DNA of 64,000 nt from Rhizobium ecuadorense. Lineage in GTDB: Bacteria; Pseudomonadota; Alphaproteobacteria; Rhizobiales; Rhizobiaceae. The notes beneath the pieces were generated by a model. The model saw only the letters and a program-made list of their open reading frames with translations. It did not search any database and was not told the DNA's origin. The position numbers and the translations under genes are program-made. Location: the NCBI RefSeq assembly GCF_001187535.1, contig NZ_LFIO01001733.1, forward strand, positions 62,001 to 126,000, read 5' to 3'. Of the stretch, positions 7,953 to 16,429 are shown piece by piece (position 1 is the first letter of the stretch; each line of letters begins with the position of its first letter).

Positions 7953-8795
7953 ATGAAAATACGCGCCGGGTTTCATCTGGGCTATGAATGCATACAGCCG
8001 ACGCCGATGCTGCTCGCTCTCAACATTCATCCTTCGCGCCGCGCCGATCTTCTCAGCGAGCAGGTCCTGACATTCGACCGGCCGATCGAGACCTGGGAAT
8101 ATACCGATGGTTTCGGCAATGCCTGCAGCCGGATCGTCGCCCCGGCTGGCGTGACGACGATCTCCACCGCGTTCGAGATTTACGACAGTGGCCAACCCGA
8201 TGTCGTTCCCGACGACGCCGTCCAGCACGCGATCAACGACCTGCCGGACGAGGTTCTCGTCTTCCTGCTCGGCAGCCGCTATTGCGACACCGACAGGCTT
8301 GCCGATTTCGCCTGGGCAACCTTCTCGTCGACGCCGCTCGGCTGGGCGCGCGTCCAGGCGATCTGCGATTTCGTCCACGACCACATCACCTTCGACTACC
8401 TGAAGGCGGACCTTCTCCGGACCGCGCATGGCGGCTTCGTCGACAAGGCAGGCGTCTGCCGCGACTTTGCCCATCTCGCCATCGCGCTGTGCCGATGCAT
8501 GAATATCCCAGCCCGCTATTGCACCGGCTATCTCGGCGATATCGGCGTTCCGATCGATCCCAATCCGATGGATTTCAGCGCCTGGTTCGAGGTCTTTCTC
8601 GGCGGTCACTGGCATACGGTCGATGCCCGTCACAACACGCCGCGCATCGGCCGAATCCTGATGGGAACCGGCCGCGACGCCACCGACGTCGCAATGTCGA
8701 CGGCCTTCGGGCCGGCTACGCTTACCCGCTTCGAGGTCATCACCGAAGAAGTGCCGCAGGCGGCGACGGGGGAGGCCGGTCCTATGCCTTCTTGA
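7953..8795 (+). CDS. Transglutaminase-like protein with substituted catalytic His
   Basis: 280-aa paralogue of the preceding gene, starting MKIRAGFHLGYEC. Cys169 (GVCRDFAHL) and Asp224 (TVDARHN) of the triad are present, but the position of the histidine reads S-A-W (Ser209 in MDFSAWFEV) where this family normally has H-A-W. It may be a non-hydrolytic binding protein or use another base. The start at 7953 is preferred over an upstream in-frame codon at 7839 because it matches the family N-terminus. The stop overlaps the convergent PhnA-like gene by 14 bases. Confidence 0.82.
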   Translation: MKIRAGFHLGYECIQPTPMLLALNIHPSRRADLLSEQVLTFDRPIETWEYTDGFGNACSRIVAPAGVTTISTAFEIYDSGQPDVVPDDAVQHAINDLPDEVLVFLLGSRYCDTDRLADFAWATFSSTPLGWARVQAICDFVHDHITFDYLKADLLRTAHGGFVDKAGVCRDFAHLAIALCRCMNIPARYCTGYLGDIGVPIDPNPMDFSAWFEVFLGGHWHTVDARHNTPRIGRILMGTGRDATDVAMSTAFGPATLTRFEVITEEVPQAATGEAGPMPS

Positions 8796-9006
8796 GGAAT
8801 TCCGTCTTCAGCACCAGGCCTTTGACCTGCTTGGTGTTGCACTCGATCTCGCCGGGATTGTCGGTCAGGCGAATGCCCTTGACCAATGTTCCACGCTTCA
8901 GCGTCTCGGAAGTTCCCTTGACCTTGAGGTCCTTGATCAGCGTCACGGAATCGCCGTCGTGAAGCTGGCTTCCATTGCTGTCCTTTACGATGATGTCGTC
9001 GGCCAT
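8782..9006 (-). CDS. PhnA-like (YjdM) domain protein
   Basis: 74-aa protein MADDIIVKDSNGSQLHDGDS continuing through an SH3-like beta barrel (DSVTLIKDLKVKG, IECNTKQVKGLVLKTEFLKK). This is the C-terminal domain of PhnA/YjdM proteins, here without the N-terminal zinc ribbon. It was historically called alkylphosphonate utilisation protein, although a role in phosphonate use is not established. The start at 9006 follows gaggggaac and is better than the upstream frame. Confidence 0.85.
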   Translation of the reverse strand: MADDIIVKDSNGSQLHDGDSVTLIKDLKVKGTSETLKRGTLVKGIRLTDNPGEIECNTKQVKGLVLKTEFLKKA

Positions 9007-9123
9007 GATGTTCCCCTCATAAATTCGCCTGATGATCTTCGGCGGGAAAATCACGTCGACACGGGATAGTCAACCATGACGAACGGATCGAACTTCCGCC
9101 CGCAGTCCTCCGCGGCCCCTCGA

Positions 9124-10017
9124 TCACGTCGCCGCGCAGGCGTCCCGAACGCAGCCGCGCAGCCAGCGATGGGCCGGATCGGCATCCATCCGCGGATGCC
9201 AGAGCAAGGAAAGGGTGATCTCAGGGATCGGAACGGGCAGGGGAAAACTGTGCATTCCGTGGCGCAATGCGCCCGTGTGTCGTTCCGGAACACAGGCTAT
9301 CAGATCCGAGGCGCGGGCGAGCGCCAGGGCCGTGGAAAATCCGCCGACGATGGTGGCAATCTGCCGTTCCAGCCCGAGCGCATTCAGAGCTTCGTCGATC
9401 GGTCCCTTGTCGAGCCCGCGCCGCGAGACGGCGATGTGCCGGCCGGCCGCATATCGGGCGGGCGTGATTTCGCCCTGGCAGAGCGGATGCCCGATGCGCA
9501 CGACGCCGATGAACCGGTCGCGGAACAAGGCCTGCGCCCGCACCTCCGGTCCCATCGTTTCGCCGACGACGCCGGTTTCCAGGTCGACGCTTCCGTCGCG
9601 CAATGGGGCGCTGTCCTTATCCGGCTTCGGCACGAAGCGCAGCCGCACGCCGGGCGCTTGCCCGCTGAGGCGGGCGATAAGATCGGGTCCGAAGCTCTCG
9701 GCGAAACCCTCGCTGGCGCGCAGGGTGAACGTTCGTACCAAGCGCTTGAGATCAAGCGCTTCGGCGGGGCGCAGCACCGCTTGCGCATCCTCGACGATCC
9801 GGCCGACCCGCTCGCGCAGTTCGAGTGCCCGGGGCGTGGGTACGAGGCCGCGGCCGGCGCGCACCAGCAGCGGATCGCCCGTCGTCTCGCGCAGTCGCGC
9901 CAGCGCCCGGCTCATTGCCGACGGGCTGAGCCGCAGCCTTTGGGCGGCGCGGGCCACGCTGCCTTCGGCAAGCAGCACATCCAGGGTGGCGAGCAGGTTG
10001 AGATCGGGTGTCGACAT
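9124..10017 (-). CDS. LysR-family transcriptional regulator
   Basis: 297-aa regulator: N-terminal winged helix (DLNLLATLDVLLAEGSVARA, SPSAMSRALARLRE, residues about 4-60) and a substrate-binding domain of the periplasmic-binding fold. The start at MSTPDLNLL is the usual LysR N-terminus; the longer frame from 10149 is unlikely. It is divergent from the exporter at 10152, with 134 bases between, the classic arrangement for a LysR regulator and its target. The effector is unknown. Confidence 0.9.
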   Translation of the reverse strand: MSTPDLNLLATLDVLLAEGSVARAAQRLRLSPSAMSRALARLRETTGDPLLVRAGRGLVPTPRALELRERVGRIVEDAQAVLRPAEALDLKRLVRTFTLRASEGFAESFGPDLIARLSGQAPGVRLRFVPKPDKDSAPLRDGSVDLETGVVGETMGPEVRAQALFRDRFIGVVRIGHPLCQGEITPARYAAGRHIAVSRRGLDKGPIDEALNALGLERQIATIVGGFSTALALARASDLIACVPERHTGALRHGMHSFPLPVPIPEITLSLLWHPRMDADPAHRWLRGCVRDACAAT

Positions 10018-10151
10018 GCATCCGATATAACATGGCTTCATATGGCGTCCAACGCACGAATAGAATGCAAATGCTGCGCGTTCCGCCATTCCAGTCGGAG
10101 GCTTATGTTTTCCGGCGGCTCCGTTTCGGGAGCGAGAAAACGGAGTCAACA

Positions 10152-11579
10152 GTGAAACCGATCATTGCAGAACCAGGCGAGGCCGTCGCCGAACGACCCT
10201 ATTCCGTCCGCTGGGCACTCGCCAGCCTTTCTCTTTCCATGCTGCTACCATCGCTCGGCACCAGCATCGCCAATGTCGGTCTGCCAAGCCTGGCGCGGGG
10301 CTTCGACGCCGCCTTCCAGGACGTGCAGTGGATCGTGCTCGCCTATCTCCTTGCCATTACCACCCTGATCGTCAGCGTCGGGCGGCTCGGCGATGTCACC
10401 GGCCGGCGACGGCTGCTGCTCGGCGGCATCCTGCTGTTCACGCTGGCCTCGGTCCTCTGCAGCCTTGCGCCGACGCTATGGCTGATGATTGCGGCGCGCG
10501 CGCTGCAGGGTCTGGGCGCAGCGATCATGATGGCGCTGACCATGGCCTTTGTCGGTGCAGCGGTGCTGAAGGCGAGGACCGGGAGCGCCATGGGGCTGCT
10601 CGGAACGATGTCGGCGATCGGCACCGCTCTTGGGCCGTCGCTCGGCGGCCTGCTGATCGCCTGTTTCGGTTGGCCGGCGATATTCCTCGTCAACGTGCCG
10701 CTCGGCCTTACGACCTTCGTTCTCGCCTATCGTTACCTGCCTGATGATATCGGCGCACGGAAGAAGGATCCGGCCGGCTTCGATGCAGTGGGCACGCTGC
10801 TGCTTGCCCTGACGCTTTCGGCCTATGCGCTGGTGATGACGATCGGGCACGGCCGCTTTGGCCTGTTGAACCTCGCCCTGCTGCTCACAGCCGTCTTCGG
10901 CGCCGGTCTCTTCGTCTTCACCGAGGCGAGAATCGCATCGCCGTTGATCGAGTTGCCGGTGTTCCGCAATCGCGTGCTCACGGCCAGCCTGGCAATGAAC
11001 GCGCTCGTTTCGACTGTGATGATGGCGACGCTGGTGGTCGCGCCTTTCTATCTCTCGCGTGCGCTCGGGCTCGGCGAAGTGCTGGTTGGAGCCGTCATGT
11101 CGATCGGTCCGGTGATTTCCATCCTCAGCGGTGTCCCGGCCGGTCGCCTGGTCGATCGCCTGGACGCGCCCTTCGTGATTGCCGCAGGGCTTGTCGCCAT
11201 GGCCGCCGGCTCCAGCGCTCTCGCCGTGCTGCCCGGAATTGCCGGCTACATCGCCGGCATCGCCATGCTGACATCAGGTTATCAACTGTTCCAGGCGGCC
11301 AACAATACAGCCGTCATGGCGGATGTGCACCCCGACCAACGCGGCGTCATCTCCGGCATGCTCAACCTGTCGCGCAATCTCGGGCTGATTACCGGCGCAT
11401 CCGTCATGGGGGCCGTGTTTGCGTACGGATCGGCAGCATCCGAGATCGCCGCGGCGCCTCCCGAAGCCGTGCATTCAGGCATGCAGATCACCTTCGGCGT
11501 CGCAGCCGCATTGATCGCCGTCGCGCTCACCATCGCGGGCGGGGCCTACCGGCGCCGAACCAAGTCCGAAGGAGCATGA
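10152..11579 (+). CDS. MFS transporter, DHA2 (14-TM) drug-efflux type
   Basis: 475-aa inner-membrane transporter with about 14 hydrophobic segments. The N-terminal half has the MFS motif A-like loop (GRLGDVTGRRRLLL) and the second helix region QWIVLAYLLAITTLIVSVG typical of the DHA2 multidrug group (EmrB/QacA relatives). The start is probably the GTG at 10152 (MKPIIAEPGEAV), since upstream in-frame sequence overlaps the divergent LysR promoter region. The LysR gene at 9124-10017 is the likely regulator. Substrate unknown. Confidence 0.88.
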   Translation: MKPIIAEPGEAVAERPYSVRWALASLSLSMLLPSLGTSIANVGLPSLARGFDAAFQDVQWIVLAYLLAITTLIVSVGRLGDVTGRRRLLLGGILLFTLASVLCSLAPTLWLMIAARALQGLGAAIMMALTMAFVGAAVLKARTGSAMGLLGTMSAIGTALGPSLGGLLIACFGWPAIFLVNVPLGLTTFVLAYRYLPDDIGARKKDPAGFDAVGTLLLALTLSAYALVMTIGHGRFGLLNLALLLTAVFGAGLFVFTEARIASPLIELPVFRNRVLTASLAMNALVSTVMMATLVVAPFYLSRALGLGEVLVGAVMSIGPVISILSGVPAGRLVDRLDAPFVIAAGLVAMAAGSSALAVLPGIAGYIAGIAMLTSGYQLFQAANNTAVMADVHPDQRGVISGMLNLSRNLGLITGASVMGAVFAYGSAASEIAAAPPEAVHSGMQITFGVAAALIAVALTIAGGAYRRRTKSEGA

Positions 11580-11621
11580 CCGCGCTCGGGCCGGATCTAT
11601 CGAGCACAAGCCGTCGGGAAT

Positions 11622-11985
11622 TCAATCTGCCTCAAGCTTACCTGTGAAGCGGTTTCGCCCGTTCCAATAGGAGCAAGCCGGACAAGCCTCGCCGACCGGA
11701 TAGTCGATTCCCTCTTCGTGAGGGCAGCCAAAGATTCCATCCATCGCCGCCACCGATTTCACGTCATTGTCGCGCAGGAATGCCGCGATCTCAGCGACAA
11801 CGGCGTCGTCTGTTCTGAGATCGCCGGTTTCGGCAAACCATCGGCGCAGATCGACCGGCTCCGCATGCGGCGCCGGGATAATACTGACGGCCGCCTTGGT
11901 GGCGCGGCGGTTGTCCGGACCATAGTAGGCGATCGTACCGATGGGGTAGCCGCGGATACCCCGCTTGGTCTTTTTCTCGAGCCAT
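11622..11985 (-). pseudogene. Conserved protein of unknown function, probably frameshifted at its 5' end
   Basis: The open frame ends ...GCPHEEGIDYPVGEACPACSY with four cysteines in a zinc-ribbon-like pattern (GCPHEEG, CPAC), preceded by KRGIRGYPIGTIAYYGPDN. I recall this as a conserved family in alphaproteobacteria starting near MARKK.KRG. Here the ATG at 11985-11983 reads MAREKDQA in another frame, and one extra base around 11972-11978 would connect it to the long frame. The open frame itself extends to 12215 but has no convincing start there. Either the gene is broken or a GTG near 12134 is used. Confidence 0.55.
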
Positions 11986-12284
11986 TTCCGTGGCTGCCAC
12001 CCAATTTCATCGCACTGCTCGCCTTTCGGTGGTTTGCCATTCTGGCCCGTCTGGTTCGTGGGATACAGTCCGGCACCGAAAATATGGGTCGAGGATATCG
12101 AGCGCAAGAAACAATGGATCGGGAATATCGGCACATAGGCAAATGGTGGCGGCTCTATTCCGGGCTGACCCTTGCCGAGGCGTTTCGAATCTTCGAAACT
12201 GCCGGCGTGCTGCATCTGGTCTCATCAAGGCGGAACGCAGACTTGAGCCATCGTCCACGATGAAATCCCGGCAGCCACTTCCTC

Positions 12285-12425
12285 ATGGACTTGAAGACGA
12301 TCGCCGCGAAGAACGGCGACACCCCCGACTTCGCCCGCCGCCTGCATTCGATCTTTGAACGCCACGTTCAGAAGGGACGCTTCATCGAGCGACTGAACGC
12401 TTTCGGCTGGTCCGGCCCACAATAG
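12285..12425 (+). CDS. Short ORF, possible C-terminal gene remnant (46 aa)
   Basis: Frame MDLKTIAAKNGDTPDFARRL... ending GRFIERLNAFGWSGPQ. The codon use is GC-rich at third positions as in real genes here, and the sequence is amphipathic, but it has no clear ribosome-binding site and a stop lies 24 bases upstream in frame. It looks like the end of a longer, truncated gene. I do not recognise the family, and a competing minus-strand reading exists. Confidence 0.3.
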   Translation: MDLKTIAAKNGDTPDFARRLHSIFERHVQKGRFIERLNAFGWSGPQ

Positions 12426-12596
12426 GCGGAGGTGTAGCAGCAAGCATCCATTGATGCCGGCGGTCCGATTTAGAATATGCGATAAGCGATCGAATCTCAG
12501 ACAAAAGTCCGATCAATCCCGGACTTCATACCCCATACCAACCCTTCGGTCGGTGCAATAGATTCGCGGGATGAGTGAAATTTCGGAGCTTTTGCT

Positions 12597-12686
12597 GTGA
12601 CGAAGGTTATCATTGCGGGGATGATACTTGCGCCGGTCATCTTCTGGGGTTCTATCGGCATCTGGGTCTACTCGCTGCTTTCATAA
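12597..12686 (+). CDS. Possible small membrane peptide, 29 aa
   Basis: GTG-initiated frame MTKVIIAGMILAPVIFWGSI ending WVYSLLS: a single transmembrane helix. A ggag motif is placed about 9 bases before the GTG. It resembles the short membrane peptides at 5.7-6.9 kb in style. Support is limited to the ribosome-binding site and hydrophobicity. Confidence 0.4.
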   Translation: MTKVIIAGMILAPVIFWGSIGIWVYSLLS

Positions 12687-13054
12687 GCGCGTGCGGCGAC
12701 TTCAGCTGCCGATACGGATGGCATGGCGTGACCTCACGGAATCCTTCATAGGTAGTCATAGCTGGTATGTCTTACTCGCGGAGTTCAAAATTCTTGAGGA
12801 GACAATAATTATGCTTCGTATTGGTCCGGGTTTCGCCTTTTCTCTTGGCCTCGCCGGGCCTTGAGAAAGCCTCGTGGGCCAAGACCGTCAACGGCCACAA
12901 ACAGCGCCGAATTGATGAACTTTTACCTTGGAATTTCAGTACCAGGTAGCGAGCGCTCCCGACGACGCTGTGGTTCACTTGCGGCAGTTGGCTACGCGTG
13001 CCAGAGGTTTTGCTCAACGTATTGGTTCAGGTATGATGGTGTGAGGTCGATGCT
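12687..13054. other. Gap with IS66 remnant and no intact gene
   Basis: Besides the IS66 tail at 12860-12949, a 17-codon frame (MLRIGPGFAFSLGLAGP) starts at 12811 behind a gaggag-like site, too short to judge. I saw no inverted repeat that could be a complete IS end, and no terminator. Confidence 0.4.
12860..12949 (+). mobile_element. IS66-type transposase C-terminal remnant
   Basis: A 29-codon open stretch reads LEKASWAKTVNGHKQRRIDE then LLPWNF and stop. The pattern NGH...RIDELLPW is the hallmark of the extreme C-terminus of IS66-family TnpC transposases (IS66_C domain). There is no upstream transposase sequence in frame, so only the tail of the element survives. It marks old transposition in the accessory stretch next to tRNA-Ser. 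Confidence 0.62.
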
Positions 13055-13675
13055 ATGATTGTTACGGAAGAGGTGTTGTCGGGCTTTCGCGATAAAGGAA
13101 AAGTTCCGGTGCGCAGCCTGCCGTCTAACCTCTTTTCGAACACAGGCGATCTCTTTTTCCGCGACGACGTCGTCTCGCTACACCAATTTCCGACAGAGGA
13201 GGAAGAGCGGCGGGCCATACATGTGGTGCCCGTCTTGGCATTCTTGCAAAGCGTTCCACCGCTTACGAATGACCGCGAATGGATCGCGTTGCACCACCAA
13301 TGTGGCGGATATCACTGCCTGCAGGTCGCGATGGTCGCGACGATGCTCACACCGAACGCAACGATCAAAAACGGGCTCAATAATATCGGAAAGCAGTTCT
13401 ACTTCGGACAGCACGGCCAATTGGAGCCAGGCAACATGTTGGCGTCCTCAATTTCAGAATATGTGACAGCGCTTAGCGAAATCGAACTTGATTGCGAATG
13501 CACGTGGCGAAGGCTTTCGGAAGGGCTATATCCCATCGACTGCACCCAAGAGAATCTCAACAAAATTGCTTCAGATGCGCCCTCCCTGGATATGATGGCG
13601 GACTGGCGAGGGTTCACCCGGGCGCGGTACAGTATGGATCCCATAATCTTATTGCTGGCAAACAATAGCGACTAA
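13055..13675 (+). CDS. Hypothetical protein, 206 aa, unrecognised
   Basis: Frame beginning MIVTEEVLSGFRDKGKVPVR. The protein is soluble, mixed alpha/beta by eye, with two possible motifs worth noting: HHQCGGYHCL near residues 80-90 and ELDCECTW near 145-152, giving several Cys/His residues that might bind metal. No signal peptide or membrane helix. Codon use and GC content are visibly lower than in the flanking housekeeping genes, and it lies in the tRNA-Ser accessory stretch, which together suggest acquisition by transfer. I do not recognise any family. Confidence 0.6.
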   Translation: MIVTEEVLSGFRDKGKVPVRSLPSNLFSNTGDLFFRDDVVSLHQFPTEEEERRAIHVVPVLAFLQSVPPLTNDREWIALHHQCGGYHCLQVAMVATMLTPNATIKNGLNNIGKQFYFGQHGQLEPGNMLASSISEYVTALSEIELDCECTWRRLSEGLYPIDCTQENLNKIASDAPSLDMMADWRGFTRARYSMDPIILLLANNSD

Positions 13676-14120
13676 TCGGCCTTCTCACCTAAGTGCGAAC
13701 AGCACACCGCTTACTACGATGCGGAGACCCAAGCACTTGTTCCGGCTTTCGCGACGCGACCAACGGAGAACCGGAAAAGGACGATCAACCGAGCGATGCA
13801 ACGCCTGAAGTGTCCTATCGATGGCGCCAGCATCTGGTCGAAGGCGAAGGCAATGCTATTCGTTGGCCACGATGAAAACGCGTCGTTGCGCTGGTGGACG
13901 GCCCCCACCCGCACCGCTGTCAAGATCGGCGCCTGGCTTCAACGTATCATTCGGCTGGAGCGCAACCGCGAACAGGCAAGCGCTGAACACCGGCCTACTC
14001 GGCGCCGACGTCTATTGCACCTCCGCAATAACGGGCAACAGCAGCAAAAGCACAGTTCTGCGGTCAGGCCGGAGGTGGCGCCTTAATGTCTTGGAAAAAA
14101 CGTTATAGTTCAAATCGTTA
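13676..14120. other. Gap without a supportable gene
   Basis: Three overlapping plus-strand frames cover this stretch but none has both a good start and a protein-like sequence. One frame around 13695-13830 (KCEQHTAYYDAETQALVPAF) looks protein-like and may be a decayed gene. I saw no repeat of the tRNA 3' end that would define an attachment site. Confidence 0.4.
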
Positions 14121-14210
14121 TGGCGGAAGAGGTGGGATTCGAACCCACGGTACGGTTTCCCGCACGCCGGTTTTCAAGACCGGTTCCTTAAACCACTCGG
14201 ACACTCTTCC
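14121..14210 (-). tRNA. tRNA-Ser (UGA anticodon)
   Basis: On the minus strand the 90-nt sequence folds as a class II tRNA: acceptor GGAAGAG/CTCTTCC, D-loop GAGTGGTTTAAGG, anticodon loop CTTGAAA with TGA, a long variable arm, and T-arm GGGTTCGAATCCC. The CCA is encoded (tgg at 14121-14123). Its 3' side faces the accessory stretch at 11.6-14.1 kb, and tRNA-Ser genes are common integration sites. Confidence 0.95.
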
Positions 14211-14471
14211 ATCTGATTGAGAAGGTTTCAGAAATCCACATTGCGTTGATTTCTACGAACCGGCCATTGCTTCCGGTTTGCCATCCAATCACTCGATGGC
14301 TGGCTTTTTAGCAGCTTTGGTAGCAGCGTCAACGTGCCCGGCAGCATTTGTCGGCATCCGCGCCGATTGCAGTTCCGGCGCATAGGTCTTTGCCCGTTCC
14401 GTACATTGGAAATGAGTGGCGTTCCTTCCGGCTTGAGCGTTTACTGTATTGTTCTGGCGGAGGAAAAAACC

Positions 14472-14798
14472 ATGGCCATGTATCTCACGCGCTTCAGCTA
14501 CACGCCCGAAACATGGGCGCGCATGATCGACAACCCCGAGGATCGCCGGGAGGCGGCCCGTCGCTACATTGAATCGGTGGGCGGCAAGCTCCATGGGTTC
14601 TGGTATGCCTTTGGCGAGCATGATGGTTGGAACCTGTGGGAGGCGCCCGATAACGTCTCGATGGCGGCTGTCGCGCTTGCTATCGGGGCGGGAGGAGCAG
14701 TCAGTTCCATGGAAACCACTGTCCTGCTCAGCGTCGAGGATACGATCGAAGCCTTGGGGAAGGCGAAGTCGGTTCGGTATCGCCCACCGGCAGCATAG
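14472..14798 (+). CDS. GYD-domain protein
   Basis: 108-aa soluble protein MAMYLTRFSYTPETWARMID with the GYD family pattern (ferredoxin-like fold; WYAFGEHDGWNLWEAPDN in the middle, then SMETTVLLSVEDTIEAL). GYD proteins are small dimeric alpha/beta-barrel proteins of unknown function. The ATG at 14472 follows ggcggaggaaaa, a strong ribosome-binding site, so the longer frame from 14334 is rejected. Confidence 0.8.
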   Translation: MAMYLTRFSYTPETWARMIDNPEDRREAARRYIESVGGKLHGFWYAFGEHDGWNLWEAPDNVSMAAVALAIGAGGAVSSMETTVLLSVEDTIEALGKAKSVRYRPPAA

Positions 14799-15263
14799 GG
14801 CGCCGGCCTGGACTAAGATCATCCTGTTTTAGCGCCCGTCGGATCCCGTGGCGGAGATTTCGTTCCCCCAGGGGATCGAAGTATCACTACATGATCCGCG
14901 TTGCGTTGGGTCCGATGGGCGACTGAAGCAAGTTAGCTGTAAACGCCGTGGAGCCGTGGCGTTGGCGTTTCAATAGGGAGCTTTTCGGGCGTTTTGAAGC
15001 GGCCGAATGTTTACCATATGCCTCGCATCGGCACGGGAATTTCAGGCCTCTTTGCGGCAGCGGCAGGGCAGGGCGGTTGGACCCGCGTTAGTGATTTATA
15101 AACCATAATCATTAGAATTGTCGCTATCGCAGCGAAATCGTTCGTAAATTTGCCACGAACTTCGCAAGATTAAAGTCTCGTTAGGCGGGCGGGGATAAGG
15201 CGTATTGGCCCAGTATGGGGCAAAGTTCCTTAACCATAACGATCTTTGAGCGGCGTGGGACAT
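14799..15263. other. Intergenic stretch before rlpA
   Basis: About 465 bases with no supportable gene. The part from 15090 to 15180 is AT-richer than its surroundings and is the likely promoter area for the rlpA block. I saw no clear terminator, riboswitch or repeat. A long minus-strand frame entering it from 16373 is the shadow of rlpA. Confidence 0.4.
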
Positions 15264-16358
15264 ATGAAATTGGGATACGGGGCGGTGTCTTTCGCAACGA
15301 CAGCACGGTGGCTGGCTGTGTCGGCGATGTGTGCGACGGTTGCGGCGTGCGGCACGACGCAAGCGGTGCCGAAGAAGAAAGCCCACGGCAAAGAATATTT
15401 CTCCGAATCCGAATATGGCGTCAAGGCGAGCCCGCGGGTCGCCACCGGCAACAATATCCCCAAGGGCGGTGGCCGTTATATCGTCGGCAATCCTTACGAG
15501 GTGAAGGGCAAGTGGTATTATCCGAAGGAAGACTTCGCCTATAACAAGGTCGGCGTCGCCTCCTGGTACGGCTCGGCCTTTCATGGCCGCCTGACGGCGA
15601 ACGGCGAAGTCTACGACCAGATGCATCTTTCCGCGGCGCATCCGACCTTCCCATTGCCGAGCTATGCGCGTGTCACCAATCTCGAAAGTGGTTCCTCTGT
15701 CATCGTGCGCGTCAACGATCGCGGCCCCTATCACGAAGGCCGTATTATCGACCTTTCGAACAAGACGGCCGACATGCTGGATCTGCAGCACAGCGGCACT
15801 GGCAAGGTGCGCGTGCAATATGTCGGTCGCGCCCGCATGGACGGACACGACATGCCCTATCTGATGGCCTCCTACGCGCCCAAGGGCAGCCGCATTCCCA
15901 GCGTCAATCCGGAAGGCCAGATCGCGACCGGTGTGATGGTCGCCTCCAATAGCCGCAAGATCACCCGCGACCAGCTGCAGAGTTCGGAAGATTACGAAAC
16001 GCCGGCCAACGTGCCGGTGCCGATGTCGGCGACTTCCTATGCCGGCTCGACGCCGAGCGCACGCTATAATGCGGCAGCCGCTCCTGCTCCGGGCGCCCAT
16101 GTCCTGGTGGCGCCGCCGGCACCGTCCGCCAACAATGCCCCGCAGGCCTTCGGCCAGATGGTCGTGCTGCCGGAGATTGGTCCCATGCCTTATGAGCGGC
16201 CGCTGGGCTCGCTCGCGCTCGGTTACCAGAACGAAGACGTGAAGACGGTGACCGTCGATCTCGCCTTCGACGCGGTGATGGTGCGCAATGACGGGCTGAC
16301 GCAGGAGTCGATCCTTGCTTCGGCCAAGCGCCAACAGGCTAAATTCGCCGCGCGCTGA
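15264..16358 (+). CDS. rlpA: RlpA-like septal lytic transglycosylase lipoprotein
   Basis: Outer-membrane lipoprotein acting on peptidoglycan at division sites. 364 aa; lipoprotein signal with lipobox VAAC (Cys29). The double-psi beta-barrel domain runs from about residue 96 to 185: VGVASWYGSAFHGRLTANGE, then VIVRVNDRGPYHEGRIIDLS, which includes the conserved catalytic Asp/His region. The C-terminal third is proline/alanine-rich and lacks a SPOR domain. The start at 15264 is chosen because it begins the signal peptide. It is followed by dac, tmk and holB in the same direction. Confidence 0.9.
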   Translation: MKLGYGAVSFATTARWLAVSAMCATVAACGTTQAVPKKKAHGKEYFSESEYGVKASPRVATGNNIPKGGGRYIVGNPYEVKGKWYYPKEDFAYNKVGVASWYGSAFHGRLTANGEVYDQMHLSAAHPTFPLPSYARVTNLESGSSVIVRVNDRGPYHEGRIIDLSNKTADMLDLQHSGTGKVRVQYVGRARMDGHDMPYLMASYAPKGSRIPSVNPEGQIATGVMVASNSRKITRDQLQSSEDYETPANVPVPMSATSYAGSTPSARYNAAAAPAPGAHVLVAPPAPSANNAPQAFGQMVVLPEIGPMPYERPLGSLALGYQNEDVKTVTVDLAFDAVMVRNDGLTQESILASAKRQQAKFAAR

Positions 16359-16429
16359 GCGCGGCAATTGCATCGGATTTCCTCTCGCTCTAACCTCCCG
16401 ACCACACGCCGCTCGATCGATGGAAACTC

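Noticed and set aside
13821..14108. 95-codon plus-strand frame before the tRNA
   Set aside because: Arg/Pro/Ser-rich with no ribosome-binding site and two rival frames; not protein-like.
14279..14310. Possible hairpin gccatc/gatggc with following T-run
   Set aside because: Only six base pairs with a nine-base loop, and no plus-strand gene ends just upstream, so a terminator is not supported.
15096..16373. 425-codon minus-strand frame
   Set aside because: Antisense shadow of rlpA; arginine-rich with no recognisable motif.
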